DNA of 50,902 bases from Bradyrhizobium sacchari (GCF_002068095.1 NZ_LWIG01000007.1:147416-198317); one strand, 5' to 3'; positions 27,490-36,874 are shown, counted from the stretch's first letter. The notes: a model not told the origin generated them from the sequence alone. Translations and numbers: made by a program.

Positions 27490-27657
27490 CCTCTCCCGCT
27501 TGCGGGAGAGGTCGACATAGGCGGCCTCTGGCCGCCGTTCTTTAAGACGCCGATGCTTCGCATCGGCTAAGGCGCGGGAGAGGGTTCTCTCCTCCAAGGA
27601 GATCATCCCGTTGCGGAAACACCCTCTCCCCAGCCCTCCCCCGCGAGCGGGGGAGGG
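27490..27657. repeat. Mosaic of palindromic repeats (CTCTCCCGC type)
   Basis: The 506-bp gap before the TRAP gene contains several perfect hairpins: CCTCTCCCGC-TT-GCGGGAGAGG (27490-27511), GGCGGCC...GGCCGCC near 27521-27537, CGATGC-TTC-GCATCG near 27551, and CCCTCCCCCGC-GA-GCGGGGGAGGG (27634-27657). The rest of the gap (to 27956) has no recognisable gene. Confidence 0.8.
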
Positions 27658-27956
27658 AGCGCACCGGCTTCGGAGCTTCCTGGCCGCTGCACAATCAAGC
27701 GGCAGATCGCGGACCTTTCCGACTTTCGTCTGGCCCGCGTTCGCAATTGCGAGGACGGCATGAGGCTTGATTATCGCTACTTGACCGGTCATCCTCGCTG
27801 ACGGAACCGCAATGATCGGAATTCCAACAACAAGAGCCCATCAGGGCCATTCGGAAACGCCTCACAAGTCTCAAACAAAACAACGTCGATCTCGACCAAG
27901 ACAAAACGACACCAAAGTCCCTGACGTCGAAGCATCGGCATAACGGAGGGAAGTGC

Positions 27957-29045
<1,089 letters not shown>

Positions 29046-29289
29046 GGCGCTGAAGCGGCGCACACGACTAAAGAATGAGAAGCTCCGGAGATGGCAACAT
29101 CTTCGGGGTTCTTGCTTTGGCACGGTGATGCTGTTCTTCCCTTCTCCCCTTGCGGGAAAGTCAACAGCGGGAATTGCCGAGCGAAATCAATCGGCAATCG
29201 TCCGAGTGTATGGGGGGTGTAAAAATCCTAAAAATCGCTGGCAATGCAGGATAATAGGCCTCAGAGATCATCCGCGTTCGCTAGCGAGC

Positions 29290-30756
29290 CTAGCTACCCT
29301 CTTTGTTCAGCTTCCGAGCTTCCGCAAGATCGATCCTGTAGTTGCGACCATGCTTCCTCAGCATCTGAACCAGATAAGATCCATCGATCAATGTGATCGG
29401 TTTGTCTTTCACAAAGTCGCGTGAATCAGGACCGAAGCCGCTGGTCGTCACCAGGATTCCCCGATTTGCGCCCTCATTTATGACGGTCCCATACAAATCA
29501 CGAACTGCAGCGACATCAACAGTGCGGGTGTAACGTTTCGCCTGCAGCACGTACTTTCCTCCCCTGAGCGGGTCAGGATCGTACATTACGGCGTCGACGC
29601 CATGATCTCTGGAAAGACGAAACACTTTCACTTCGACACCCTTCCCGCCAAACTCCCATTCAAAGAGCTGACGCACAAGGTGTTCGAAATCTTCCCAAGG
29701 CATAGCCGCGATGTTCGCTTCGACGTCCATCTCACTGTCGACGTCACGATTGCCGACGACCCTTTTGTCGTCTTTGTTCAAAATAAAGATCGGTCGCACT
29801 GCCGCGATATCTTCGACCGATGGAGTCGATATTCCCTTGAAATGTCGAAAGCAGGTCTTCGGATCGATTTGATCTGGCCGCAGTCCCATAAATTCCCGCG
29901 ACGAGCCCTGTAGTGATGCGATTATTCCTTGCTTTGAAGAGCCCGTAGCCCGGTCGTTCCACTGCTGCGAGGCGTTGACCGCAACAACGTCGAACCAGTT
30001 TCGAATGTTACACTGAGCTGCAAGGAAAGCTGCCCGAATACAAAGGCTGTAAAGAAGTGCCTCGTTTAAGACCTTCCGCTCCTTCGGAGCGACAGGCACG
30101 TATTCATAGGATTTGCCGCGCCTTTTTACGATGGGTAGTTTCGCAAAATCGGGGATCTCGATCGAACACAGTAGAACCCGCGATGATTGATCAAAATCGA
30201 ACTGAATTGGACGGTGAATTGCAGCAGGCAAATGATTGCGGGCATGCGCCAAATTCATCATGAAGCGGACCGCATCAAGGTCGTCGGCCTCGCATCTCGT
30301 CCGTACTTCAGTAAGTTGATGAGCGATGGCCTCATGCTTACGCTGAAACGCAGATCTCTTATCAGCGGTTTTCTGTATCAGCCTAGCTTCCTTTTCGAGA
30401 ATTTCAGGAGAAAAGCCTCTTGGCGCAGGAGGCGGGGGCTTTGAAAATATCGAACGAAGGCCTGTCGGGGGAGCCGCCGGAATAAAATCATTCGGGCGAC
30501 TCGGTAATGACGGAAACTCTGGCAGGGGCAGCGGCGCCAACACCCCGTAGCCATATGGCGGCCTAATTTGAGCAAGCAAACCATTTATGCGTTCGGGCGT
30601 GATCGGGCCGTCTGCAAACCCTTCGACGGTGAAGAACCCGCGACTATACTGTTGTCGCTTAGACAAATCCTTGGCGACACCCTCGTACTCGGCGGCGTCG
30701 AGCTGCCGTTCGTAGTTGTCCAAGTCTCTATCAAAATAAAACCAGCTACTGGACAT
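29290..30756 (-). CDS. Mrr-type restriction endonuclease with coiled/unknown N-terminal region
   Basis: A 488-residue protein from MSSSWFYFDRDLDNYERQLD (ATG 30756). Residues about 350-470 are an Mrr_cat domain of the PD-(D/E)XK fold: WEDFEHLVRQLFEW, D388 in RDHGVDAVMYD, Q405-x-K407 in KYVLQAKRYTR, and GILVTTSGFGPDSRDF. Residues 110-160 are charged and helical; 180-330 is an uncharacterised domain. Mrr proteins cut modified DNA, and such fusions occur in phage-defence contexts. It lies downstream of the GHKL-nuclease gene on the same strand, in an AT-richer segment. The N-terminal extension to 31008 is not real. Confidence 0.85.
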   Translation of the reverse strand: MSSSWFYFDRDLDNYERQLDAAEYEGVAKDLSKRQQYSRGFFTVEGFADGPITPERINGLLAQIRPPYGYGVLAPLPLPEFPSLPSRPNDFIPAAPPTGLRSIFSKPPPPAPRGFSPEILEKEARLIQKTADKRSAFQRKHEAIAHQLTEVRTRCEADDLDAVRFMMNLAHARNHLPAAIHRPIQFDFDQSSRVLLCSIEIPDFAKLPIVKRRGKSYEYVPVAPKERKVLNEALLYSLCIRAAFLAAQCNIRNWFDVVAVNASQQWNDRATGSSKQGIIASLQGSSREFMGLRPDQIDPKTCFRHFKGISTPSVEDIAAVRPIFILNKDDKRVVGNRDVDSEMDVEANIAAMPWEDFEHLVRQLFEWEFGGKGVEVKVFRLSRDHGVDAVMYDPDPLRGGKYVLQAKRYTRTVDVAAVRDLYGTVINEGANRGILVTTSGFGPDSRDFVKDKPITLIDGSYLVQMLRKHGRNYRIDLAEARKLNKEGS

Positions 30757-30778
30757 AATCCCGGCCCCAAGACGATTC

Positions 30779-31018
30779 TCAAACGAATAGCATGAAAACT
30801 TCGATCGCGCCGGGTCGAGCGCAGCTTTTCGAACGCGATTGACGACTGCCCCACTCCGAATTCTGCAGCTGATCCATTTCGGTCTCGGCCAGCGCCGCGG
30901 CCTTCTTGATGGCGTCTTTTCGCGTGGTGCGCGGGTTCGACCGCCGCGAGACAAGATTGTCTCAAAAGAACCGCACCGACATCCGGCCGTCCGCGAACCA
31001 TACCTCAAGCCTCCGCAT
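30779..31018 (-). pseudogene. Small conserved-looking gene interrupted by an in-frame TGA
   Basis: Between the two defence genes, a minus-strand frame reads MRRLEVWFADGRMSVRFF, then TGA (30964-30962), then DNLVSRRSNPRTTRKDAI with a helical tail KKAAALAETEMDQLQ in the same frame to 30779. The two halves look like one small rhizobial protein with a nonsense mutation. I cannot name the family; the call is tentative. Confidence 0.4.
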
Positions 31019-31078
31019 TCGTCCTCCGAGGTGGGAATTATGCGGATGGGTCGGCTCTGCCCCCGAGGAACTGCTCCG

Positions 31079-33109
31079 CTATTCGCCAGCCGACGTTTCT
31101 AGGTCGCCTTGGGTCGCACCGCTTGACCTTTCCGCGGCATCATCATCGTTGATCAGCACGCCTTCTAGTAATTCTCGATGGCGCTCCTGCAGGAAGGCGA
31201 GCGCTTCGCCATCATCGACGCGATGTTCGAGCTTCTCCTTCACGAATTGTAGCCGAGCGTTGTTATCTTCAAGGATTTCACCCCAAGTCTTCACACCGAT
31301 CTTGACCCGATCTGTCCGGAGGATCAGGCGACGCTGAGGGTCTGGTCCACCCTTGATGCGAGCCTCGACCTGCTTGTTGTATGCATCCGAAATGATCCAA
31401 AAGTGCCAGCGCAAGCCCTCAATGCGGTTAAACCGATCGTCCTCCTCCACAGCTAGGGCGTACCCCTCGATTTGGTTTAGGTGCTCTGCATTTATGGTGA
31501 CCTTCGGTGCCTTAAGCTCAATCACCAGATGCTCAAGGTCGTCCGCACGATGTCGTCGCTGCGCACGTGACAGCATGAGATCGATAATGCCGCGTGACTT
31601 ATTGATCACCTTTACAGGCTCATCGATGACAAGATCGGGATCGAGTTTATCCCGATGCACTTTCAGCACCGTCGTCAGGTCCTTGTCGCTTGCCCAGAGA
31701 TTATACTCCTCTCCAAAAATCCATGTGTTCTGCTCCAAAATCTTATGAAGCTGGGAACGCTCGCGTAGCTTCTGCCGAGCCTCGTAGTCGAACAAAATAA
31801 AGCGCAGGGCCTCAAGGAACTTCAGCCGATCAGCCACAAGGGTGGTGGCGCCAATGATTCCGGCGAGGGTCGTCTCGTTGAGCAGCTCCGCCAGCTCTTT
31901 CTGCTTTCGCTTCGGTAATTTTAGAACCTGATCGAGGATAAGCTGCAGCTCGGCCGGACTGCGCTCGATGGCATGGCGCAATAGCCTCAGGTGTAGGGCG
32001 GTTTGCTTCGATGCGGTGTCGCTGAACTCTGGCGAGGCATCTTGAACAGTAACGGCGACGATGTCGAAAATCTGGCGCTCGGCCTTTTCTACGGGCGTCA
32101 CCGGATCGCCTTCGTAGGGATAGACCTTCTTCTCCTTCCATTCGTCAACGACGATCCGAGCCCGCTCAGCCGCGCGGCTTCGGAAGACTTCTTTGACCTT
32201 TGCCCTTGCTTCCTCGATTGAAGCAACCAGAGTCGGGACCATTTCAGCGAGATCAAGCTGTCCGTCTTGATGCAACTCGCTGATGAAGCTAGATTTCAGG
32301 TAGGCAGAAAAATGGAAGTCGCCGACGTGGAAACGCGTCTCCACTTGCGAGAGCGGGAAGCCCTGTTCATTGCAAAGATACAGGGTGCGGCGGGTTTGTC
32401 CTCGCCATTCGATTATTTCAAGATCGACAGGGTGCTGCTCTCCATCATCGTCCGCTATGGGCGCTAATTCGAAGTCCCATGTACCAGCGATTGCCCGATC
32501 CGGATCGATTCGCTCGCCTGCGATTGTGATCGTGACGTTGCGATAATCCTTGAGATAGATAGCGAAGATTTCGGAAAGCTCTTGAACGGCATTTTGCGGC
32601 TGCAACGAACTGAAATGCCTCTTCAGTTCGGATATCACCACCGTTACTCCGGTGACAGCGCCGGGAGTCGGTGCTTCATCGCCAATACGGACCCGCTCAA
32701 TCTGTTGCTCGAGCACGGCCACGTCGTAGCGGAACGGAGTACCATCCTTCGCGTAAATGACCTTCCAATCGACCACTTCCCCGAGGGCAAAGGCTTTGAA
32801 CCGCCCGCGCCCCTCGCGTCCGTGGAGCATACGATTCAGGCGAGGCGTGGTCAGCCTCAGTTGCTTCCAAGAACCCCCAAGGTTTTTGAAGAGCTGCGGA
32901 GCCTCTGCGCGCGGTATTGCATCTCCATTGTCCGCTACCACGATTTTGGAGATGCCGCCGACGCCGTCCGGTTCGAACTCAATGTTGACAGACGTTGCAT
33001 CAGCATCGAGAGAATTCCAGATAAGTTCCGCAAGCGCCTGCACGGGCTGCGCCTTTGCCTGCCGCGCGAGAAAATCGGGTCTTACTTCGACCTTTACTTC
33101 TTCCTGCAT
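31079..33109 (-). CDS. GHKL (MutL/Hsp90-like) ATPase fused to a Shedu-like (DUF4263) nuclease
   Basis: A 676-residue two-part protein. The N-terminus is a GHKL ATPase: N-box ELIWNSLDADA (E28, N32, D35), DNG (60-62) and GREGRGRFKAFALG (97-110). The middle (about 110-440) is MutL/MORC-like and then helical. Residues about 452-570 match the DUF4263/Shedu nuclease pattern: LHKILEQNTWIFGEEYNL, IIDLML with D510, VIELKAP with E531 and K533, and NQIEGYA. Prokaryotic GHKL ATPases in restriction systems are known (the MORC ancestors of Iyer and colleagues), and Shedu is a known antiphage nuclease. Defence is therefore a strong inference. Confidence 0.82.
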   Translation of the reverse strand: MQEEVKVEVRPDFLARQAKAQPVQALAELIWNSLDADATSVNIEFEPDGVGGISKIVVADNGDAIPRAEAPQLFKNLGGSWKQLRLTTPRLNRMLHGREGRGRFKAFALGEVVDWKVIYAKDGTPFRYDVAVLEQQIERVRIGDEAPTPGAVTGVTVVISELKRHFSSLQPQNAVQELSEIFAIYLKDYRNVTITIAGERIDPDRAIAGTWDFELAPIADDDGEQHPVDLEIIEWRGQTRRTLYLCNEQGFPLSQVETRFHVGDFHFSAYLKSSFISELHQDGQLDLAEMVPTLVASIEEARAKVKEVFRSRAAERARIVVDEWKEKKVYPYEGDPVTPVEKAERQIFDIVAVTVQDASPEFSDTASKQTALHLRLLRHAIERSPAELQLILDQVLKLPKRKQKELAELLNETTLAGIIGATTLVADRLKFLEALRFILFDYEARQKLRERSQLHKILEQNTWIFGEEYNLWASDKDLTTVLKVHRDKLDPDLVIDEPVKVINKSRGIIDLMLSRAQRRHRADDLEHLVIELKAPKVTINAEHLNQIEGYALAVEEDDRFNRIEGLRWHFWIISDAYNKQVEARIKGGPDPQRRLILRTDRVKIGVKTWGEILEDNNARLQFVKEKLEHRVDDGEALAFLQERHRELLEGVLINDDDAAERSSGATQGDLETSAGE

Positions 33110-33343
33110 AGCCCCCCCGAAAACGGTCGCTTACTACCTTGAATAGCATTGGGCGGGCCGACTGTCTTGGGTCAAAAGGTTAGCCGTTAGCAGGTCGAGT
33201 GGAGATGCTAGCCGTCCGACACGAGACATCACCCAAGCTCAATCGGTCTCTGTGAATAATCGGTAGAAATGTCCAGATCCTCGTCTTGCGACCGTGCGTT
33301 GTGGCATCGTGAACCCGACTGATTCGTAGAGAGATCGGCACAC

Positions 33344-34960
33344 ATGTCGCTCAAGGACGATTTATTGAGAAGGGGATATCTGCCTGAGAACCTTCCGCCC
33401 CCCTTCCACACTGAAGAGATTGCAAAATTTTTTTCAAGTAACCCATCAAGTTATCTGTGTGATCCTAAGCAGCCTTTGCGCGCTGCAGCATACAACGCGT
33501 CCAAGCGAGGCGAATCGCGTCGATCGTTCTCAGCTATACACCCGATCACCGCACACGATCTGGCCGAGTTTCTCCAGTTGCATGCCGCCGAACTCGACAA
33601 GCGCTTTCAGAATAATTCGGTGAGCCTTTCTGTGCCTCGACATACCCCAAGCGGCGAGCGAGCGCTCGAAATAGCCTCACATAACCAACTTGAGGTGGAA
33701 CGCCTCGCGCGCCTATCGGGCTATCGATTCATTGCAAAAACCGACATATCGCGCTTTTATCATTCGATATACACCCACTCTGTGTCATGGGCTTTTCACG
33801 GAAAGGCCGCAGCTAAGAAGACAAGAAAGTTTGATGCCTCCGATGTATTTTTCAACCGATTGGACTTCACGCTGCGGCAAGGTCAAGACGGCCAGACCAT
33901 AGGAATACCGGTCGGCCCAGATGCTTCACGATATGTAGCCGAGCTAATCTGCACAGCTATAGACGATGACTTCATCACGCGCGTTAAGCACGACGATATC
34001 AGCTTCATACGGCACGTAGACGATGTTTGGATTGGAGCTCAATCCCACTCGGACGTTGAGCGGGCGGTGTGGTTATACCGAAACTGCCTTCGAGAGTTTG
34101 AACTCGACATAAACGAAACTAAGACGCGCATCTACGGCGCAAACTTTCGATTTACCGATGCGTGGCCTTCGGATATCGCGAGCAGATTGGAGCTCGCGTT
34201 GGGAAGCGCCGAACATCGACGGGAGGAGCGACTTAGAGCGGCACTGGAATTTGCGTTCGACATGTCGGTTACCAGTGGCGACGACGGCATATTGAAGTAC
34301 GCCATTCGCCAATTGGATCGGTCTGACCAGCAGTGGGACGAGTGGGGTACGTTGCAGCCGTTCCTTATGCGTGCAGCGATACATTTTGGGCACACGCTTG
34401 ACTATGTCGTGCGTGTCTTAGTGTGGCGCAAACTTACTAAGGACGACCTAGACGATGAGCGATGGCGCAATATCATCCACGCGCTACTTGATCGGCATGG
34501 ACGCCTTGGCAACGATAGCGAAGTTTGCTGGCTGATTTTCGCCGCGGAAGTCCTGCAAACCGGGATACCGGAAGCCATTGCACATACGATTATTAAGAAC
34601 TGCGGAGCACTTTCTATTGTTGCGATAATGAATTCGTGGGCAAGTCAGAGCAAAGCAATCTGTGAGGCAGCCTTTGATTTAATCAGCTCTGAAAGCTCCG
34701 AAGGTCCAATGTGGCCAGTGTTTCTCGAATGGGCAGGCACAGGGTGGCATAGACACGGCGATGTGCAGAAGCTCATTCAGAGTGAGGCAATCAGACAAAT
34801 GTCCCTAGCACCTGTTTACCTGTTCGATAGCAATAGGCTGACCAGGGTCTTCGCTGGGATCGAGGAGTCAAAGTTTGGTGATATACCGCGCGCCATTGAG
34901 TATCGGGTGAGCTCATACGATACGGAGGAGGAGGAAGACGAAGAGGATGACGCGACGTAA
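33344..34960 (+). CDS. Abi/DRT-like reverse transcriptase
   Basis: A 538-residue RNA-directed DNA polymerase of the bacterial retron/Abi-type superfamily. Motif A is KTDISRFYHSIYTHSVSWAF (D134), motif B GQTIGIPVGPDASRYVAEL (187-196 core), motif C FIRHVDDVWIG (D226, D227), and a motif D-like LDINETKTRI (254-263). The first position of YxDD is His instead of Tyr. The C-terminal half (about 290-520) is helical and matches no domain I know; the tail is very acidic (EEEEDEEDD). There is no intron maturase or endonuclease domain. Flanking nuclease genes suggest a defence RT, but the DRT class is not assignable by eye. Confidence 0.85.
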   Translation: MSLKDDLLRRGYLPENLPPPFHTEEIAKFFSSNPSSYLCDPKQPLRAAAYNASKRGESRRSFSAIHPITAHDLAEFLQLHAAELDKRFQNNSVSLSVPRHTPSGERALEIASHNQLEVERLARLSGYRFIAKTDISRFYHSIYTHSVSWAFHGKAAAKKTRKFDASDVFFNRLDFTLRQGQDGQTIGIPVGPDASRYVAELICTAIDDDFITRVKHDDISFIRHVDDVWIGAQSHSDVERAVWLYRNCLREFELDINETKTRIYGANFRFTDAWPSDIASRLELALGSAEHRREERLRAALEFAFDMSVTSGDDGILKYAIRQLDRSDQQWDEWGTLQPFLMRAAIHFGHTLDYVVRVLVWRKLTKDDLDDERWRNIIHALLDRHGRLGNDSEVCWLIFAAEVLQTGIPEAIAHTIIKNCGALSIVAIMNSWASQSKAICEAAFDLISSESSEGPMWPVFLEWAGTGWHRHGDVQKLIQSEAIRQMSLAPVYLFDSNRLTRVFAGIEESKFGDIPRAIEYRVSSYDTEEEEDEEDDAT

Positions 34961-34974
34961 CGCAAGTCCGCCGC

Positions 34975-35013
34975 CCTATGTCAACTTTGACGACTTGGTT
35001 GGTCCGACATAGG
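34975..35013 (+). other. Hairpin just downstream of the reverse transcriptase gene
   Basis: CCTATGTC (34975-34982) and GACATAGG (35006-35013) form a perfect 8-bp stem around a 23-nt loop, 14 bp after the RT stop. It lacks a T tract right after it. It could be a transcript end or part of a structured RNA used by the RT. Confidence 0.35.
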
Positions 35014-35114
35014 ACGCATCAGCGCCCTACTGTGTCCGGTTAAGGCCTCGCGCAGTATCATCAGCTTTTTTGGCTTGCTGAAATAAACTTGCCCGTCCTT
35101 TAGCTGTTGCTGTT

Positions 35115-36038
35115 TTAGGCAGATCGGCGCCGCGGCTTCGCAGTTGTTGTCATCTTTGCCTGCTTCTTACCGGCGATTGGCATCAGCATTTCCTTCTGAC
35201 CAGCCGCGGCCTTGCGCGGCTTCTTTTCCGACTTCTTCTTTGCTGTTGCGGCTTCGGACGGTGCTTCCTTTCCGACGCTGCGCCGTAGCGCCTCCATCAG
35301 ATCGACGACGTTCTCTCCCTTCGGCCGCTCTTTCGGCCGGATCACCTTGCCGGCACGCTTCTGGTTGATCAGTTCGACCAGCGCGCTTTCGTAGTGGTCC
35401 TCAAACTTCTCAGGATCGAAATTGCCTGCCTTCTGGTTCACGATGTGCTTGGCAAGGTCGAGCATGTCTTTGGTGACTTTGACATCCTGTATCTCGTCGA
35501 AGTATTCCTGCTCGCTGCGGACCTCGTAGGGGTAACGCAGCAGCGTTCCGACGAGCCCCTTGTCCATGGCCTCGAGCGCGATGATGTGCTCGCGATTTGT
35601 CAAGACCACGCGGCCGATGGCGACCTTGTTCATTTCACGGATTGTCTCGCGGATCACCGCGAACGCATCGTGGCCGACCTTACCGTCAGGTCGCAGATAG
35701 TATGGGCGAATGAGATAACGCGGATCGATGTCAACCTTATCGACGAACTCGTCGATCTCGATTGTGCGCGTGGACTCCAGCGCGAGCTCTTCCAGCTCCT
35801 CCTTGGTAACCTCGATGAACTGGCCCTTCTCCAACTCATAGCCCTTCACGATGTCCTCGTTCGGCACCTCGTCACCCGTATCCGCGTCAACCTTGAGATA
35901 CTTGATGCGGTGGCCCGTCTGCCGATTGAGCTGATTGAAGGAGATCTTCTCGGACTCGGATGTCGCCGGGTACAGCGCTACGGGGCAAGTCACGAGGGAC
36001 AGACGCAGGAAGCCTTTCCAGTTGGCGCGGGGGGCCAT
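35115..36038 (-). CDS. ku: Ku protein (non-homologous end joining)
   Basis: Bacterial Ku homodimerises on DNA double-strand ends and recruits ligase LigD. The 307-residue product starts MAPRANWKGFLRLSLVTCPV and contains FNQLNRQTGHRIKYLKVDAD, IDPRYLIRPYYLRPDG and LVGTLLRYPYEVRSEQEYFD. The C-terminus after about residue 255 is Lys/Ala-rich, as in other rhizobial Ku proteins, and probably binds DNA. No ligD lies nearby. Upstream, a GGAAC-N18-TT motif on the minus strand suggests EcfG control. Confidence 0.97.
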   Translation of the reverse strand: MAPRANWKGFLRLSLVTCPVALYPATSESEKISFNQLNRQTGHRIKYLKVDADTGDEVPNEDIVKGYELEKGQFIEVTKEELEELALESTRTIEIDEFVDKVDIDPRYLIRPYYLRPDGKVGHDAFAVIRETIREMNKVAIGRVVLTNREHIIALEAMDKGLVGTLLRYPYEVRSEQEYFDEIQDVKVTKDMLDLAKHIVNQKAGNFDPEKFEDHYESALVELINQKRAGKVIRPKERPKGENVVDLMEALRRSVGKEAPSEAATAKKKSEKKPRKAAAGQKEMLMPIAGKKQAKMTTTAKPRRRSA

Positions 36039-36071
36039 GTACGCAGTACTCCGTTAGGGCGGCTCGGATTC

Positions 36072-36096
36072 AAGACGATTGAACGCCGCCAGTTCC
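36072..36096 (-). promoter_or_regulatory. Candidate EcfG-type promoter for ku
   Basis: Minus strand GGAAC (36096-36092), 18-nt spacer, TT (36073-36072), preceded by C. The -10 part matches only loosely (TCTT against CGTT). It lies 34 bp before the ku ATG, a suitable distance. Confidence 0.45.
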
Positions 36097-36150
36097 GACA
36101 AGGTGGGCGTCAAAAAATTCGGCCAATCTCTTTGGTCGGACTCGACTTTT

Positions 36151-36165
36151 GTTCTCTTTATGTTC
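36151..36165. promoter_or_regulatory. LexA (SOS) box
   Basis: GTTC-TCTTTAT-GTTC, an exact match to the alphaproteobacterial LexA box GTTC-N7-GTTC. It ends 12 bp before the ATG of the CxxC protein at 36178 and lies in the gap shared with the divergent ku gene. Confidence 0.8.
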
Positions 36166-36177
36166 TAATTCGTTGTC

Positions 36178-36579
36178 ATGAGCGATCGACCTGCGAGTTG
36201 GCGGATGCCCACCCCAAAACAGATGGAAAAGCTAGCGAGGTCGATGGGTAGCCGGGCCGCGCGAGAAAACGCCCCCGGTCCACAGGACGCTATGCCGGAG
36301 GAATATTGGCACGCCATCCTCGATGGTCTCCCGGCCAACGCCGACCTAGTGGGACGGAGTGCAGGGCTCCGCTTGTCCGAGCTCCCGCAGCACGTCCTGC
36401 GCGTTTCCTGCCGCAGATGCGAGCGCATTGTCGAGATCCAGAAGGCCGATGCCGTTCGCTTGTACGGGCAGCAGGCCGTTTGGAAGGAGGTCGGGCAACG
36501 GCTGCTGGACAACACGTGCCAAAACCGGACCGGCCGCTATGAAGAGGACGGCTGCTGGCCGTCCTTCGAGCCTGTCTGA
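36178..36579 (+). CDS. Small CxxC protein of unknown function, probable SOS gene
   Basis: A 133-residue protein (MSDRPASWRMPTPKQMEKLA). The N-terminal half is helical and charged; the second half has a possible zinc site, RVSCRRCERIVEIQKADAVR with a CxxC at about residue 78-81, and two later cysteines in LLDNTCQNRTGRYEEDGCW. No family is recognised. The LexA box directly before it indicates induction by DNA damage. It is divergent from ku, so both neighbours concern DNA damage. Confidence 0.75.
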   Translation: MSDRPASWRMPTPKQMEKLARSMGSRAARENAPGPQDAMPEEYWHAILDGLPANADLVGRSAGLRLSELPQHVLRVSCRRCERIVEIQKADAVRLYGQQAVWKEVGQRLLDNTCQNRTGRYEEDGCWPSFEPV

Positions 36580-36747
36580 ATTGATCACCCGCATCCCGGA
36601 TGGCGCCGAAGCATCACCCAACGCCGCTCTCCGGTGGCGACCGAAAGGCTTTGGGCAAGGAGCTGGGCAAGGCACGCGCACTACCGCTTCGGCGGATATG
36701 GCGTCCCGGTGGCTGCAAAATACTGAGTTTTTACTAGGACGTGAGCG

Positions 36748-36778
36748 AAGCCCCGGCTTGTCCGGGGCTTTTCTTTTT
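36748..36778 (+). terminator. Rho-independent terminator
   Basis: AAGCCCCGG (36748-36756), 5-nt loop, CCGGGGCTT (36762-36770), then TTCTTTTT. It is 168 bp after the CxxC gene stop. The segment between them (36580-36747) shows no convincing protein and could be a 3' UTR or small RNA. Confidence 0.85.
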
Positions 36779-36792
36779 GCGCACGCCGTCCA

Positions 36793-36806
36793 TTGATCTA
36801 GGTCAT
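36793..36806 (+). promoter_or_regulatory. FixK/FNR-type box (one mismatch)
   Basis: TTGATCTAGGTCAT; 9 of 10 half-site positions fit TTGAY-N4-RTCAA. It is centred about 75 bp before the ATG at 36875. Confidence 0.6.
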
Positions 36807-36874
36807 GATCTTCAAGTAGATCCGCGCTCCTCTCTAGATTCGGCGGCAGTTCGAGGCACAAGCGGAAGTCACCA

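Noticed and set aside
10111..27657. Possible CRISPR array from repeated intergenic palindromes
   Set aside because: Copies are kilobases apart, long, internally symmetric and lack regular spacers.
29200..35100. Search for integrase, transposase, direct repeats or tRNA bounding the defence island
   Set aside because: None could be recognised by eye, so a mobile-element label is not supported.
36359..36796. 145-codon frame overlapping the CxxC gene and running into a terminator
   Set aside because: It runs through the terminator hairpin, has no ribosome site, and its composition is that of an out-of-frame reading.
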